Below, piece after piece: positions 8,723 through 17,592 of a stretch of DNA of 64,000 nucleotides. Each line of letters starts with the position of its first letter. The first letter of the stretch is position 1. Made by a program: the position numbers and the translations under genes. The notes beneath the pieces were generated by a model. It was not told the DNA's origin and did no database searches. It saw only the letters and a program-made list of their open reading frames with translations. Source of the stretch: CALMFG01 sp963666035 (GTDB lineage: Bacteria > Bacillota > Clostridia > Christensenellales > CALMFG01); contig CAXXJI010000006.1 in the NCBI GenBank assembly GCA_963666035.2, positions 1 to 64,000 of the forward strand. The letters are read 5' to 3'.

Positions 8723-10234
8723 ATGAAATATTTTATGGGAATAGATATTGGCACATTCGAGAGCAAGGGCGCAATCGTCGATGAAAACGGTAAAATCATT
8801 GCAACGCACGCTTGCCCGCACCAGATGGAATCCCCCAAACCGGGATATGCGGAGCATGATGCCGAAAAGACATGGTGGAAGGATTTATGTGAAATATCGA
8901 ACGCCATGATCGCCGCTTCGGGCGTGGACGCCAAGGAGATTGCAGGTTTTGGGTGCTCCACTATCGCGCCCTGCTGCCTGCCGGTGGACGCAAACTGCAA
9001 ACCGCTGAGAAAAGCGATTTTATACGGTGTGGATGTCCGTGCGGGGAAAGAGATTGAATATCTGAACGACCGCTACGGGGAGGATGCAATCTTTGAAAAA
9101 TGCGGCACAGCGGTAACGTCCCAGTCTGCGGCGGCGAAGATCCTATGGATTAAAAACAACGAGCCGGAAGTTTATGAAAATGCGGCAAAATTCGTGACCG
9201 GAGCGACGTTTCTGGTGGCGCGGTTGACCGGTGAATATGTGATTGACCATTACACGGCGGCCACATGGGTGCCGATATACGATGTGGAAAAAGCCGATTG
9301 GGTGAAAAAAGATTTGGAGCTTTTCTGCCGGAGAGACCAGCTGGCGGATTGCCGCTGGACAGACGAGATTGCGGGATATGTGACCAAAGAAGCCGCTGAA
9401 CAGACCGGACTTTGCGAGGGCACGCCGGTGGTGACCGGCACGGCGGATGCGTCTGCGGAAGCTCTGAGTGTGGGCGTGACGTCACCCGGCGATATGATGC
9501 TGATGTATGGTTCCAGCATTTTTATCATCCATGTGGTGGATCGCTTTTTGACGGACAAGCGTCTTTGGGCAGGACCTTATATGTTCAAAGGCACCTACGC
9601 GATTGCGGCAGGGATGTCCACATCCGGTACGCTGACAAGGTGGTTTAGGGACAACTTTGCCAAAGACGTTTTGGAAGAACAGGAAAAGACGGGCAAAAAC
9701 GCATATGCGATTATGTCGGAATGGACAAAGGATGTACCGACGGGGTCCAAAGGATTGGTGGTACTGCCCTATTTCAGCGGCGAGCGCACACCCATCAACG
9801 ATACGCAGGCCAAAGGCATGATCTTCGGGCTCAATCTTCTGCATACGCGGGAAGATGTCTATCAGGCATGTCTGGAAGGTGTGGGCTACGGCATCGGACA
9901 GCATTTTGACATATTCGATGCGCGGAACTTTGGCACTAAAAAAGTAATGGCAGTCGGCGGCGGTGTGAAAAACGAAAAATGGCTACAGATTGTAACGGAC
10001 ATCAGCGGAAAGGAACAGCATGTGGCGGAAATTTCGCTGGGAGCGGCGTACGGCGATGCGCTTCTGGCGGCTTTGGGCGTGGGCTTCTACAAGGATGTTG
10101 ATGCACTGACGCGCGGGATTGCGCTGGATAAAACGATCAAACCAGATTTGGCCAACACGGAGATATACCAGCCGTATAAAGACCGTTACACGCGACTTTA
10201 TACATCGACAAAAGCAATCATGCATGAATTTTGA
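8723..10234 (+). CDS. FGGY-family carbohydrate kinase
   Basis: This 503-residue protein has both FGGY actin-like domains. The N-terminal phosphate loop is GIDIGTFESKGAIVDENGK, the catalytic aspartate is in GTADASAEA, and the C-terminal nucleotide site includes GGGVKNEKW and SLGAAYGDAL. Related enzymes are xylulokinases and fuculokinases, but the specific sugar is not evident. It is the last gene of the operon begun at 6974, 16 bases after the M42 gene, and is followed by a terminator. It differs clearly from the three other FGGY kinases at 25041, 34826 and 41626. Confidence 0.85.
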   Translation: MKYFMGIDIGTFESKGAIVDENGKIIATHACPHQMESPKPGYAEHDAEKTWWKDLCEISNAMIAASGVDAKEIAGFGCSTIAPCCLPVDANCKPLRKAILYGVDVRAGKEIEYLNDRYGEDAIFEKCGTAVTSQSAAAKILWIKNNEPEVYENAAKFVTGATFLVARLTGEYVIDHYTAATWVPIYDVEKADWVKKDLELFCRRDQLADCRWTDEIAGYVTKEAAEQTGLCEGTPVVTGTADASAEALSVGVTSPGDMMLMYGSSIFIIHVVDRFLTDKRLWAGPYMFKGTYAIAAGMSTSGTLTRWFRDNFAKDVLEEQEKTGKNAYAIMSEWTKDVPTGSKGLVVLPYFSGERTPINDTQAKGMIFGLNLLHTREDVYQACLEGVGYGIGQHFDIFDARNFGTKKVMAVGGGVKNEKWLQIVTDISGKEQHVAEISLGAAYGDALLAALGVGFYKDVDALTRGIALDKTIKPDLANTEIYQPYKDRYTRLYTSTKAIMHEF

Positions 10235-10257
10235 TACAATACTATGGGGGAAAAACA

Positions 10258-10290
10258 GGGCGCCTGCGAATGAGATTTTCGCAAGCGCCC
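10258..10290. terminator. Bidirectional terminator between convergent operons
   Basis: A 13-bp stem with one mismatch pairs GGGCGCCTGCGAA (10258-10270) with TTCGCAAGCGCCC (10278-10290), followed by a T-rich stretch. It ends both the plus operon 6974-10234 and the minus operon 14027-10318. Confidence 0.8.
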
Positions 10291-10317
10291 TTGTTCTTTA
10301 TATCGGTTTTTTTCGTC

Positions 10318-11469
10318 TTAGAGGATCACCGCTTCTTTCATGTTTTTGTCCGTGAAATCCGGCATCTTCATGGGCCGTCCGCCGTTCATAGCCGACAGCT
10401 CGGACAGCAGCGCAACCGCTGACCATTCGCAAGCCTCATAGATATTGACCGGAGATTCGATTTCGCCTCGGATGGCACGGATGAAGTCCTGAACCACATA
10501 ATAATCGCCGCCGCACGTGTTGTAGTCGCCGTTTTCGGCCAGTTTCTTTGCGCCCTCCGGCATATTCCGGTAATTTTCTGGCAGAAGGTCTGCGTAATCC
10601 CACAGGCTGTTCCATTGGATGCCGCGGGAGATGCGTGCTTTTCCGTCGCCGAAATAAGCCCAAGGATCGCCCTGCTGGCCTAATGGACCGCGGGGAAGTT
10701 CGATGCACCCTTTTGTGCCCTGAAGCTGGAAATATGCGTTTTGATTTGGACGGGGGGACATGACGTCCACGCGCACCTTGACCAGCTTGCCGCTTTTCAA
10801 TCGTAGCATGGTGATGGTGGTGTCTTCTTGGCGGAACTCCGGCGCCACATAGGGACCGACGCCAAAGCAGGAAACCTCATCGATATGGTCGCCCTTGAAC
10901 CATTTCATCAGCGGGCCAACACAGTGCGTGGGATAAAAACTGCCGCGCTTGCCCACTTGCCAGTATTGACGCCAGGACCGTGAACCGTCCGCAAACGAAA
11001 GCCAGGAGCGGATATCTTCGATATACTCGCCTTCGCCATAGTAGAGCTCTCCAAACATCCCGTCCGCGATCAGTTTTTGGATCAGCACGACATCCGGTCT
11101 GTAGCAGTAGTTTTCGCACATCATAAATACTTGATTCGAGTTTTCCACGGTTTTTTTCATCCAGAAAAGTTCGTCCATGGAGACGCCCAGCGTCACTTCG
11201 GAAAGCACATGTTTTCCAGCGTTCAACGCCAAAAGATTCTGGGGGGTGTGGAAGTGCATGGGGGTTGCGACAAACACGGCGTCAATGTCCGTGCTGATCA
11301 TATCCTCAAACAAACGAAAAGTTTGGGGAATACCATACTCGTTTTTAGCCAAATCACATACGTCCTGACTTATATCGCAAAACGCGGCGACTTGAACGTC
11401 TTCCATGTCTACGAAGCCCGGCATGTAATTCAATCCGCGTTTTCCCGCGATACCGACTTTAATACTCAT
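10318..11469 (-). CDS. Gfo/Idh/MocA-family oxidoreductase
   Basis: This 383-residue protein has an N-terminal Rossmann fold and a C-terminal Gfo/Idh alpha/beta domain. The dinucleotide loop reads GIAGKRGLNY, which departs from the usual GxGxxG. The family EKP motif is replaced by SEVTLG, so a classical catalytic lysine is missing at that place. WQVGKRGSFYPTH with a histidine marks the second domain. AAGGAG precedes ATG 11469. It is last in the minus operon, 15 bases after a canonical Gfo/Idh enzyme. Such pairs often do oxidation and reduction steps on the same sugar or sugar acid. Confidence 0.75.
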   Translation of the reverse strand: MSIKVGIAGKRGLNYMPGFVDMEDVQVAAFCDISQDVCDLAKNEYGIPQTFRLFEDMISTDIDAVFVATPMHFHTPQNLLALNAGKHVLSEVTLGVSMDELFWMKKTVENSNQVFMMCENYCYRPDVVLIQKLIADGMFGELYYGEGEYIEDIRSWLSFADGSRSWRQYWQVGKRGSFYPTHCVGPLMKWFKGDHIDEVSCFGVGPYVAPEFRQEDTTITMLRLKSGKLVKVRVDVMSPRPNQNAYFQLQGTKGCIELPRGPLGQQGDPWAYFGDGKARISRGIQWNSLWDYADLLPENYRNMPEGAKKLAENGDYNTCGGDYYVVQDFIRAIRGEIESPVNIYEACEWSAVALLSELSAMNGGRPMKMPDFTDKNMKEAVIL

Positions 11470-11484
11470 TTTTCTACTCCTTAT

Positions 11485-12498
11485 CTATAGTTGAATTTTT
11501 GCTTCCTGCTCGGCCGAATCTCGGATGGCACAAGCGATTTTAATCACATCGAGGTTTTCTTCGTGGGGCACTCTTTCGGGTTGACGGCCGCTGTTGACGC
11601 AATCCAAGAAGTACTCAAGTTGCTTGGTGTAAGCGTCGTATTGGGGCAGGGGAGTCACCTCTGCGGGTTGTCCGCCGCGGTATATTTTGATCTCACTGTC
11701 GACAGCACCGCGCTCACCGATGTTCTCGCCGGCTCTGTAGACCATTTCGACGGTAGCTTTGGTGCCGACCAGCTGAAGACTCATCGAAAACGGATAAGCG
11801 CCCTGCATATTAAAAGAGGTCTGCGCCACGGCTTTTGTCCCGTTCTTAAAAGCAATGGTGCTGAAAGCGGAATTGAAGCACTGGGTTTCGTCCTTTTTTG
11901 CGGCGCAAAATACATAATCGGCAGGACCAAGGAGCGCACGCAGATAGTCGATGTCATGTACATGCATATCCAGGATAGCGCCTTGGCCGCGCTTGGGGTC
12001 CACAAGCCAGGTATTTCCCCAGGCCTGCATCACCGAACAGCGTGTCGCATAGGCTAAATAGATATCGCCGAGTTCACCGTTGTTTTTCATTTCCATGATT
12101 TCTGCGTATCCCGGCCAGAAGCGCACCACCTGCGCTGTCATAAAGACAACACTTGCATTGTGGACACTGTCAAGGATCGCCTCGACATCGTCAACAGACA
12201 AAGCCAGCGGTTTTTCACACAGGATATTTTTTCCGTGCGCCGCACAAACGGCCACGATGGGGCGGTGAACAAAGGTGGGAGCGGCGATAATCACCGTATC
12301 CAGCTCAGGATGTGCCGCAAACATAGCCTCAGGGGTGGTGTAATGAGGGCATCCGTCATTTTCTGCGGCGAGCACGGAAGCGCTTTTCTCATCAATGTCG
12401 CACACGGCGGACAGCACTGCGGTCGGTATCGCCTTGATGGCGTTTGCGTGACTGCGGCTGATCATGCCTGCCCCAATAATTCCAATATGGTTCATCAT
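11485..12498 (-). CDS. Gfo/Idh/MocA-family NAD(P)-dependent oxidoreductase
   Basis: This 337-residue protein has a canonical Rossmann loop GIIGAGMISRSH and the EKP motif in CEKPLALS. The region DMHVHDIDYLRALLG resembles the active-site histidine/aspartate region of inositol and glucose-fructose type dehydrogenases. AAGGAGG precedes two ATGs; either can be the start. It probably oxidises or reduces a sugar, a polyol or a phosphate of one. It shares the operon with a HAD phosphatase, a BtpA-like barrel and the atypical oxidoreductase downstream. Confidence 0.85.
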   Translation of the reverse strand: MMNHIGIIGAGMISRSHANAIKAIPTAVLSAVCDIDEKSASVLAAENDGCPHYTTPEAMFAAHPELDTVIIAAPTFVHRPIVAVCAAHGKNILCEKPLALSVDDVEAILDSVHNASVVFMTAQVVRFWPGYAEIMEMKNNGELGDIYLAYATRCSVMQAWGNTWLVDPKRGQGAILDMHVHDIDYLRALLGPADYVFCAAKKDETQCFNSAFSTIAFKNGTKAVAQTSFNMQGAYPFSMSLQLVGTKATVEMVYRAGENIGERGAVDSEIKIYRGGQPAEVTPLPQYDAYTKQLEYFLDCVNSGRQPERVPHEENLDVIKIACAIRDSAEQEAKIQL

Positions 12499-12561
12499 GC
12501 AACCTCCTTATATATTTAATTTAAATATGCGTTTGTTTGATGATATAAGATGATGTGAGCC

Positions 12562-13200
12562 TTAACTTCGGCTGATATCAATAAGAATTTTGTTTAAATC
12601 GCTGGGTTGAGATGCAATATAATCGGCGGCCAGAATTTCATCGCCGCCAAACCCATATTGTACGCCGACGGTGATGAATCCGTTGGCTTTTCCGGCGGAG
12701 ATGTCGATCGACCGATCGCCGATCATGACGCCGTAATCCGCTCTGTAATACTGTTTAATCTCAGCCAGCATTTGAATCTTAGATTTGCCGTTGTCGGCAG
12801 TATGGATGCGGTTAAAGTATCGGTCCAGACCGAATTTGATGCGATTCGCTTCCAAATACGCCTGATTGCCGTTTGAGCAGATTTCCATCTCGAATCCTTT
12901 TGCTCGCAGTATTTCCAAAAGTTCAGGCACACCGGCATACAACCGGCCGGTTTCGTAAGTGGCGGCCACTTCCACCTGGGTAAAAAAACGGGAAAATTCG
13001 TTGATTTGATCCTGCGATGCACGGCCCAAACATTCTGATGCGATATCTTTATCGGTTAAACCGATCAATGATGTCATCGTTTGAACGGACATAGGAGGCA
13101 GGCCGAAATGCATCAGCGTCTGCTCAAACGCGGCTGCATCAGCAGTCATCGTATCGAACAGCGTGCCGTCATAATCAAAAACGAAAATTCCCTTTTTCAT
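12562..13200 (-). CDS. HAD-superfamily hydrolase (phosphoglycolate phosphatase-like)
   Basis: This 212-residue protein has motif I DYDGTLF (Asp9, Asp11), motif II EICSNG, the lysine of NGKSKIQM and motif IV VMIGDRSIDISAG. It resembles the HAD at 6038-6712 in size and motif order. No good ribosome site precedes ATG 13200, so translation may depend on coupling to the gene 23 bases upstream. It probably removes phosphate from a sugar phosphate of the same pathway; the substrate is unknown. Confidence 0.8.
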   Translation of the reverse strand: MKKGIFVFDYDGTLFDTMTADAAAFEQTLMHFGLPPMSVQTMTSLIGLTDKDIASECLGRASQDQINEFSRFFTQVEVAATYETGRLYAGVPELLEILRAKGFEMEICSNGNQAYLEANRIKFGLDRYFNRIHTADNGKSKIQMLAEIKQYYRADYGVMIGDRSIDISAGKANGFITVGVQYGFGGDEILAADYIASQPSDLNKILIDISRS

Positions 13201-13223
13201 GTGTTTATTCTTTATTTGTTTTT

Positions 13224-14027
13224 TTAACGAATGCTGCCCACTTTGTCCATAAAGGCTTTAACGCGGTCGATATCAACAAAGTTATTAAACAAGCCGTCTT
13301 TTTTGAAAGTAGTACCCACAACGGCACCGTCGGCGATTTCAAGCTGTTTGGCGATGTTGTCCACGTTGCAGCCCGTATTGGCGAACACGACAGTATCCGG
13401 AACGGCTTTTTTAACGCGTGTCAGAACGGCGGTGTCTGTTTCTTCGCCGGCGGTTTGGCCGGAAACACACAGCACATCACACTGATTATTAAAGACGTTG
13501 GTTTTCGCAATTTCCGCTACGTCTCTGTCGGCCAAATACTTTGAAGCCTCAGGCACGATATTGTAGAGCATTTTGACGTCCTTTGCGCCGACATATGTCC
13601 GATGTCTGGCGGTTTCGCCGGGGTTGGTATCCCAAAGGCCGAAATCGCTGGCATAAACACCGCTCATGATTTCGCGGATAAACTTTGCGCCGGTTGCCAC
13701 CGCCAGATCCAGCGATGCAATTGGATCCCATAGTACATTAACACCGAAAGGAATCTTAATTTCACTCATCAGCTGACCGATGATGCGACCCATGGCTGCA
13801 ATGGTTTCCGGATTTGTTTTGGTTAAATAAGGAAGGCTGAACTCATTGGAGAACATTACGGCATCTACGCCGCCTTCTTGCAAGGCGTGGAATTCTGAAA
13901 AAGCCTTTTCGACCACTTTCTCCATTCCGCCATCATAATCATAGTTTGGGTCGCCGGGAAGTGCGCGAAAATGGCACATCGCAACGATTGGTTTATTCGT
14001 ACCGAATGTTTGCTTTACCCATTCCAT
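13224..14027 (-). CDS. BtpA/SgcQ-family TIM-barrel protein
   Basis: The start is ATG 14027 (MEWVKQTFGT), eight bases after AGGAG; an earlier in-frame ATG at 14045 lies before that site. The 268 residues carry the BtpA family pattern: VAMCHFRALPGDP at the N-terminus, GVDAVMFSNEF, PFGVNVLWDP, and NTGCNVDNI with a barrel phosphate-site ending GAVVGTTFKKDG. BtpA was first linked to photosystem assembly, but most members, such as SgcQ, lie in sugar loci and are of unknown reaction. It is first in the minus operon, and its own promoter contains a DeoR-type motif. Confidence 0.8.
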   Translation of the reverse strand: MEWVKQTFGTNKPIVAMCHFRALPGDPNYDYDGGMEKVVEKAFSEFHALQEGGVDAVMFSNEFSLPYLTKTNPETIAAMGRIIGQLMSEIKIPFGVNVLWDPIASLDLAVATGAKFIREIMSGVYASDFGLWDTNPGETARHRTYVGAKDVKMLYNIVPEASKYLADRDVAEIAKTNVFNNQCDVLCVSGQTAGEETDTAVLTRVKKAVPDTVVFANTGCNVDNIAKQLEIADGAVVGTTFKKDGLFNNFVDIDRVKAFMDKVGSIR

Positions 14028-14066
14028 TATTTCTGCTCCTAACATTTATATTGAATTGATAAGGCG

Positions 14067-14096
14067 AGTATACCATGTTGTTTCATTAAAAGTCAA
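14067..14096 (-). promoter_or_regulatory. Minus-strand sigma-A promoter with operator inside the spacer
   Basis: On the minus strand, TTGACT (14091-14096), an 18-bp spacer and TATACT (14067-14072) drive the BtpA operon. The spacer contains GAAACAACATGG (14073-14084), matching the motif at 6848 and 14279. A repressor bound there would block polymerase directly. Confidence 0.7.
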
Positions 14097-14278
14097 TATG
14101 AATCATAAATAATCATATAATCAAAATAAATGCATGAAAATCGCTGATATTATCGGTATAATGATGATTAAAGAGAAAGAAATGATTGAATTATTTCATA
14201 AAATACTATACAAAATGGAATATTATGTTGCTAAATATAGGTAAATTGGGCAATATAATGGCCAAAATCGTGTAAAAA

Positions 14279-14379
14279 GAAACAAAATGATATAATATGA
14301 ATTAAAATGTGTTGACATGAAAGAAAACATCAACTATAATCACGTTATAAAATGAAAATGACATAGGCGATGCTGTTTC
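14279..14379 (+). promoter_or_regulatory. Consensus promoter of the 14.4-27.1 kb operon with two operator candidates
   Basis: TTGACA (14312-14317), a 17-bp spacer and TATAAT (14335-14340) form a perfect sigma-A promoter. GAAACAAAATGA (14279-14290) lies 21 bases upstream of the -35. A reverse-oriented GAAACAGCATCG (14368-14379) lies just after the expected transcription start. The rest of the 14028-14415 gap is AT-rich without genes. Confidence 0.75.
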
Positions 14380-14415
14380 ATCCCGTAACGAAGACTGAAT
14401 AATAGGAGAAGCGAT

Positions 14416-15318
14416 ATGGTCGAAAAATGCAAAGTAAAAAAGGGAATCAATATTTGGTCGTTCCCGGGAGACATGGGTATTGTCGATTGTATGAAGCTGG
14501 CGAAGGAAGCGGGCTTCGAAGGGATAGAGTTGGCGTTGGCTTTAAAAGGGCCGCTCAGCATGGAATCTACGGATGAAGAAATACTTTCCTATAAGAAAGC
14601 TTCCGAGGAAATTGGGATTCAGATTAACAGCTTAGCCACAGGGCTTTACTGGCAGTTCTCTTTGACCAGTAATCGGGAAGATATCCGTGAGAGTGCAAAA
14701 AACGTTGTTAGAAAGCAATTGGATACGGCTGCGCTGTTGGGCGCGGACTGCATCCTGGTGTGCCCCGGTACGGTGGGCGTTGACTTTAAACCGGATGAAG
14801 TGGTGCCGGACGCGCATGAGATTGAATTCTTCGCCGGTTCGGAAATCATCGATTATGATGTAGCCTATGAACGGGCACAGGAAGCGCTGAAGGAACTGGC
14901 GCCTTACGCTGAAGAAAAAGGCGTATGCATCGGTATCGAAAACATATGGAACAAGTTCCTCCTATCACCTCTGGAAATGAGAAATTTTCTGGATGAGATC
15001 GGATCGGATTGGGTACAGGCATTCTTGGATGTCGGGAACATGGTATTGTTCGGATATCCTGAACATTGGATCAAGATTTTAAACAAACGTATCAAAAAAA
15101 TTCATTTCAAAGATTTTAGGCGGGGTGCACCCACGCTCGCCGGATTCGTCGATCTGCTTGCAGGCGACGTTGATTATAAGAAAGTGGTTGATATGCTGAA
15201 CCAGATTGGCTATGACGGTTGGGCAAACGCAGAGATGTGTCCGGTATATCAGCAGTATTCTGATCAAATTGTATATAACACATCAATGGCGATGGATCGA
15301 ATTCTTCACAGAAAATAA
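14416..15318 (+). CDS. Sugar phosphate isomerase/epimerase (xylose isomerase-like TIM barrel)
   Basis: This 300-residue AP-endonuclease-2/xylose-isomerase-type barrel has metal ligands in order: GFEGIELAL near residue 35, CIGIENIWNKFLLSP with the first glutamate near residue 178, FLDVGNMVLFG with an aspartate, and KKIHFKDFRRG with the histidine. YDGWANAEMCP carries the last glutamate. IolE, IolI and tagatose epimerases share this layout. It is the first gene of the long operon, after AGGAG. It probably isomerises or epimerises a keto-sugar or its phosphate; which one is unknown. Confidence 0.8.
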   Translation: MVEKCKVKKGINIWSFPGDMGIVDCMKLAKEAGFEGIELALALKGPLSMESTDEEILSYKKASEEIGIQINSLATGLYWQFSLTSNREDIRESAKNVVRKQLDTAALLGADCILVCPGTVGVDFKPDEVVPDAHEIEFFAGSEIIDYDVAYERAQEALKELAPYAEEKGVCIGIENIWNKFLLSPLEMRNFLDEIGSDWVQAFLDVGNMVLFGYPEHWIKILNKRIKKIHFKDFRRGAPTLAGFVDLLAGDVDYKKVVDMLNQIGYDGWANAEMCPVYQQYSDQIVYNTSMAMDRILHRK

Positions 15319-15386
15319 AAAAGAAAACAATAGAAGTTTCTTTAGCATAGACAAATAGGGTATTTAGATCTGAAAGGAGACACAAA

Positions 15387-16061
15387 ATGAGATCAGAGTT
15401 GATTGTTATGCTCACGAATCATGATAAGACAGTGGAAGATGCAATAGAAGTGTTTGAAACAGTCAAATCTTTGCCGGTGAAGTTCTGGGGGTTTAAGGAC
15501 GTAGGGCTGGAGCAGGATAAAATGCGTACGCTGCTTGAAAATATGAAGCGTGCCGGAAAGACCACGTTTTTGGAAGTGGTTTCGTATTCTGAAGAAGAAT
15601 GCTTAAGAGGCGCTATGTTGGCCAAAGAAATCGGGTTTGATTACCTGATGGGAACCTTGTATTATCCCAGCGTTTTTGAATATGTCAAGAGCCAGGGAAT
15701 CAAATATCTTCCGTTCTGCGGTAAGGTCAGCCAGAGCCCGAGTATTTTGGAAGGCACATATGACGAGATTATCGATGAAGCAAAAGATATGATGAAAAAA
15801 GGCATTAGTGGTTTTGACCTTTTGGCTTATCGCCATGTAGTTGACGGTGAAGAACTGGCCAAGCGGTTCTGCAAGGCGATTGATGCCGAGACCGTGATTG
15901 CCGGAAGTATCAATAGTTTTGAAAGATTGGACATCATTTCGGATATTTCGCCATGGGCATTCACCATGGGAACTGCAATTTTCGAGAAACGTTTTGATTC
16001 AAAGGGAACATTTTTACAAAACCTTGAGCGCGTAGTAGAATATATGGATAAATTAGAATAG
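15387..16061 (+). CDS. Uncharacterised small barrel protein, possibly phosphate-binding
   Basis: This 224-residue protein follows GAAAGGAG. I do not recognise a named family with certainty. The alternating strand-helix pattern and the C-terminal VIAGSINSFERLDII...MGTAIF recall the phosphate-binding end of ribulose-phosphate-binding barrels (HisA, TrpF, Rpe). The segment KFWGFKDVGLEQDKM and FCGKVSQSPSI may line the active site. Between an epimerase-like barrel and a DeoR repressor, an aldolase, lyase or epimerase role is plausible but unproven. Confidence 0.6.
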   Translation: MRSELIVMLTNHDKTVEDAIEVFETVKSLPVKFWGFKDVGLEQDKMRTLLENMKRAGKTTFLEVVSYSEEECLRGAMLAKEIGFDYLMGTLYYPSVFEYVKSQGIKYLPFCGKVSQSPSILEGTYDEIIDEAKDMMKKGISGFDLLAYRHVVDGEELAKRFCKAIDAETVIAGSINSFERLDIISDISPWAFTMGTAIFEKRFDSKGTFLQNLERVVEYMDKLE

Positions 16062-16112
16062 CATCAATCTTGTGTATATTCTATTAATCTGCGCAAGATA
16101 TGGTGGGAAAGC

Positions 16113-16886
16113 GTGGTAAAAATGTTACAAGCGGAACGTTTAGAAAAGCTTTACGAGCTGATCAAACAGGAAAAGTACTGTTCCATCTCTGAACTGGTCC
16201 ACAAGTTTGGTATTTCCAGTGCAACAGTACGACGCGATTTGAAACTTCTTGAAGACGAGAACAAAATTAAAACGACGCGCGGCGGGGCGATGATTGACAA
16301 TCGCGGAACCTCTTTGGAAGCACCGCACGCGGAAAAAGCATCGGTCAACAAAGAAGAAAAATCAAGAATTGCCAAATACGCGTGTACCCTGATTGAAAAA
16401 GGGGAAACGATTTTGCTGGATTCGGGCACAACGCTGCTTGAAATCGCAAAAGAGATGAGGGCCCTTGAACAGGTGACGGTAGCGACCAACGATGTGCTGG
16501 TGGCCTGTACGCTGGCCGAAAATCCCGGCGTATCGCTGACGGTCATCGGCGGCGGTGTGCGAAGAAATTACTACTCAACGTCCGGGCTGTTTGCGCAGGA
16601 AACGGTGAAAAGCATCAACGCGGATAAAGCGTTTATCGGGGTCGATGCGTTTAGCACAGACAAAGGGTTCATGATTACGAACATGGATGAAGTGGTCATT
16701 AAACGTTTGATGATGGATGCGGCTAAAGAAATTATTGTTGTTTGTGACCATTCTAAGTGTGAGAATGTGGCTTTTATCAAGCTGTGTGACATCGAAGATG
16801 TTGACAAAATGATTACAGGGAACGAGATAGGCAGAGATATTTATCAATCACTGGTGGATATGGGCCTGAATTTAACACTGGTTTAG
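16113..16886 (+). CDS. DeoR-family transcriptional repressor of the sgc-like regulon
   Basis: The start is GTG 16113 (GGTGGG seven bases away) or ATG 16122; both give the same domain. The N-terminal helix-turn-helix is CSISELVHKFGISSATVRRDLKLL, with the family tail IKTTRGGAM near residue 58. The C-terminal sugar-phosphate sensor has DSGTTLLEIAKEM, TNDVL and GGGVRRNYYSTSG, and ends with VVCDHSKCE. DeoR repressors release DNA on binding a phosphorylated sugar. As the only regulator in the operon, it is the best candidate to bind GAAACA(A/G)(A/C)AT sites at 6848, 14073, 14279 and 14368. Confidence 0.85.
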   Translation: MVKMLQAERLEKLYELIKQEKYCSISELVHKFGISSATVRRDLKLLEDENKIKTTRGGAMIDNRGTSLEAPHAEKASVNKEEKSRIAKYACTLIEKGETILLDSGTTLLEIAKEMRALEQVTVATNDVLVACTLAENPGVSLTVIGGGVRRNYYSTSGLFAQETVKSINADKAFIGVDAFSTDKGFMITNMDEVVIKRLMMDAAKEIIVVCDHSKCENVAFIKLCDIEDVDKMITGNEIGRDIYQSLVDMGLNLTLV

Positions 16887-16903
16887 TGGGATAGGAGTGC
16901 TGT

Positions 16904-17572
16904 ATGAAATCGAAAGTAAGGTACGAGTATAAAGTGATGATCGCAGAAGGTGCGCATCTTTTCTTTGAAAAGAAGCTGACACCGGGTATGGATTCCGGCG
17001 ATTTGAGTTTTTATGACCGGGAAGCGGGTTTGATCTATATCTGCCCGCGCCCGAATGAAAATCTTGAAATCACCGATTGGGGTGTTTTAAGACCGGAAGA
17101 CGTGTGTGTGATTGATATTGATAATAACTGCGTCGAAGGCGGAATTCTTTTGCCGACGGTTGAATCCCCCACACATCTTGCCATTTATCGGGCACGTCCG
17201 GAAATCAATGCCATCGTTCACAGCCATCCTATTTGGTCATCGTCCTTCGCGATTACAGGCAAAGATATCCCTCTGGCGCTGGCTGAACAGTCATTGTTTT
17301 TAGGCGGTGAAGTACGCTGTGCCGAATACGGTCTGGTGGGTTCCGAAACGCTGGCAAACAATATTGTTAAAGCACTTGGCGCTGATCGCAATGCTGCGCT
17401 GATGCGCAATCATGGCGCGGTCGCCATTGGAAAAACGCTGAAAGAAGCGTTTGTTTTAGCTGACTTTGTCGAACACGGCGCGCAGGTAGCGATTATGGCA
17501 AAATTACTGGGTGAAATAATTGAGATTGAACCGGATAACATTTTGGATCCCAGTTTGATCGGAAAAATTTAG
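16904..17572 (+). CDS. Class II aldolase (L-fuculose-1-phosphate aldolase / AraD type)
   Basis: This 222-residue zinc enzyme of the FucA/AraD/adducin family has the usual length. Visible are a substrate-phosphate loop around TPGMDSGDLSF near residue 28, the metal motif AIVHSHPIWSS with paired histidines near residue 105, and a third histidine in LMRNHGAVAIG near residue 165. It would cleave a ketose 1-phosphate into dihydroxyacetone phosphate and an aldehyde, or epimerise a ribulose 5-phosphate. It is 17 bases after the DeoR gene. It might also complete the L-fucose route whose isomerase lies at 39800, but the operon context favours another substrate. Confidence 0.85.
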   Translation: MKSKVRYEYKVMIAEGAHLFFEKKLTPGMDSGDLSFYDREAGLIYICPRPNENLEITDWGVLRPEDVCVIDIDNNCVEGGILLPTVESPTHLAIYRARPEINAIVHSHPIWSSSFAITGKDIPLALAEQSLFLGGEVRCAEYGLVGSETLANNIVKALGADRNAALMRNHGAVAIGKTLKEAFVLADFVEHGAQVAIMAKLLGEIIEIEPDNILDPSLIGKI

Positions 17573-17592
17573 GACAACAGGAGGGACGCTTC

